From Chrysophaeum taylorii (taxonomy: Eukaryota > Sar > Pelagophyceae > Pelagomonadales > Pelagomonadaceae), in assembly GCA_029834535.1 (NCBI GenBank), contig JAQMWT010000575.1:108397-172396 (forward strand): 64,000 bases of DNA, given 5' to 3'. The notes beneath the pieces were generated by a model, which saw nothing but the letters and a program-made list of their open reading frames with translations, made no database searches and was not told where the DNA came from. The translations under genes were made by a program, and so were the position numbers. Shown here one piece after another: positions 63,036 through 64,000 of the stretch (positions are counted from its first letter, which is position 1; each line of letters begins with the position of its first letter).

Positions 63036-63177
63036 CGGCAGCATGCGTACGACCTACCAAGGCGGGGCCCTTGGTCCTCTCTGCGCCTGCCCCACGACTC
63101 GGAAATGACCCCGACTAGGTCCCGCATACTTATCTCCGCCCGTCAGGGACATCCCTCCTACCCCACAAACCCACCCA

Positions 63178-63240
63178 CATCCTTCATGCTCCCCCCACAC
63201 ACACCCCTCTTAGCAGTCGACATTTAAAGAAACAAAGAGC
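63178..63240 (+). repeat. Short interspersed motif copy ('agcagtcgacatttaaag')
   Basis: 'ccttcatgctccccccacac' leads into 'ctcttagcagtcgacattta'. It is nearly identical to 16174-16232. It lies ~150 bp past the end of the PD...DxK retroelement tail. Confidence 0.7.
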
Positions 63241-63267
63241 CCGTATTATCGAGCTTGACGTTGTGTC

Positions 63268-63336
63268 TTCCTAACTACTAGTCGACAGATGTTTGTCTGT
63301 TTGTTTGTCTGTTTGTCCTAATTACTAATCGACAGA

Positions 63337-63376
<40 letters not shown>

Positions 63377-64000
63377 CCTCGATTTAGGGTAAGGATCAGA
63401 TAGGCGCGAGAGTAAGGATCAGGTAGTCGCAAGAGCCAGACAGTGATCCTCCAAGCCGTCTACGGCGACCTCGCAGACTCTTTCCACGACCCGCGGCGGC
63501 TCTTTTAGCCAGCGCGCCATTCTCACGCCCCGTCGAAACGATGTTGTCGATGCTGACAACGCGCGCATGACCGCGGCCTTTTTTTCCCGGAGACGAGGCG
63601 TCGGAGTTCTTTTCGGCCGACTAGGTTGGGTCGGAAGACGACGCCTCGCTCTCAAGAGTCGAGTTTTGAACTCCCTGACAACCAACGGCATGCTGACTTT
63701 GATCGCGAGCTTAAAGTCTTCGCAACCTCGACCCGTCGCACGGCCACTGCAACGGTACCAGATACATGATCGATCGTGTCGTTGTCACCGAGGCTCTCCA
63801 ACCTGTATCCTAACCGCCTACGCCAAACGATCAACAAGAGCCAGGGCCAGACGCCCCGCGATGTCGGCGCCCTCTTGCCCAAGCCGTCTTCTGCCACGTC
63901 CAGCTCTACGTGCCTCTCTGTCGATCGGCAACCCCGAGATATCCTCTTCTGAGTCGACGACTCCACCCTACCCACACGTGTGCAATACCGATAAGCCCCC
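63268..64000 (+). repeat. Helitron-derived repeat, copy D (cut by the window edge)
   Basis: Same orientation as copy A. Its 5' end is duplicated: 'taactactagtcgacagatg' at about 63270 and 'taattactaatcgacagatg' at about 63319, each followed by TGTC/TGTT repeats. The broken helicase coding region follows with the usual frameshifts plus small extra deletions. The tail array lies beyond the window. Confidence 0.8.

Overview
This window looks like nuclear DNA of a unicellular eukaryote, most likely a photosynthetic stramenopile of the pelagophyte type. That assignment is inferred from gene content: type III glutamine synthetase, a PDZ-ferredoxin fusion, a Cys-rich TRP-like membrane protein, secreted GT8/sulfotransferase and GH-like proteins, a V-ATPase proteolipid and a 20S proteasome alpha subunit. 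Genes are GC-rich and almost intron-free. The only introns I can support are short GT-AG introns in two genes. Many open frames begin at TTG, CTG or GTG, so I moved starts to the first sensible ATG.

Layout. (1) 0-22 kb is a transposon graveyard. It holds a Ty1/copia pol end at the left edge, a Helitron Pif1-helicase relic, a decayed Ty3/gypsy element behind an intact gag-like frame with a GC-rich insertion inside it, and several relics of a retroelement whose C-terminal domain carries a PD...DxK signature. Embedded in it, at 12.0-14.9 kb, is one substantial gene: a DAC-like domain, a CHAT-like (caspase-fold) domain and C-terminal leucine-rich repeats built from small exons. (2) 22.3-36 kb is a compact block of surface or secretory genes: an RRM protein with membrane segments, a TRP-like protein and a decayed partial copy of it, a GH-like protein, a coiled-coil protein, a GT8-sulfotransferase fusion, and two tandem seven-TM paralogues. 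(3) 38.4-47.4 kb holds metabolic genes: V-ATPase subunit c, an MTHFR-like enzyme, PDZ-ferredoxin, a zinc alcohol dehydrogenase pseudogene, and an ammonium transporter facing GSIII across 275 bp. (4) 50.4-59.0 kb holds a secreted coiled-coil protein, a four-TM protein, two small unknowns (one CENP-B-like), PSMA1 and an LRR protein. (5) 59.9-64 kb is transposon-rich again, with two tandem Helitron relics, the PD...DxK retroelement tail and a fourth Helitron copy.

How the genes work together. The clearest functional pair is the divergent ammonium transporter/GSIII couple (uptake and assimilation of ammonium). The GT8-sulfotransferase and GH-like proteins suggest surface polysaccharide modification. 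The most unusual gene is the DAC-like/CHAT-like/LRR protein. Its domain set resembles nucleotide-signal and conflict systems, but the key residues of both signalling domains are altered. It is my best candidate for an undescribed system. I saw no tRNA, rRNA or CRISPR array.
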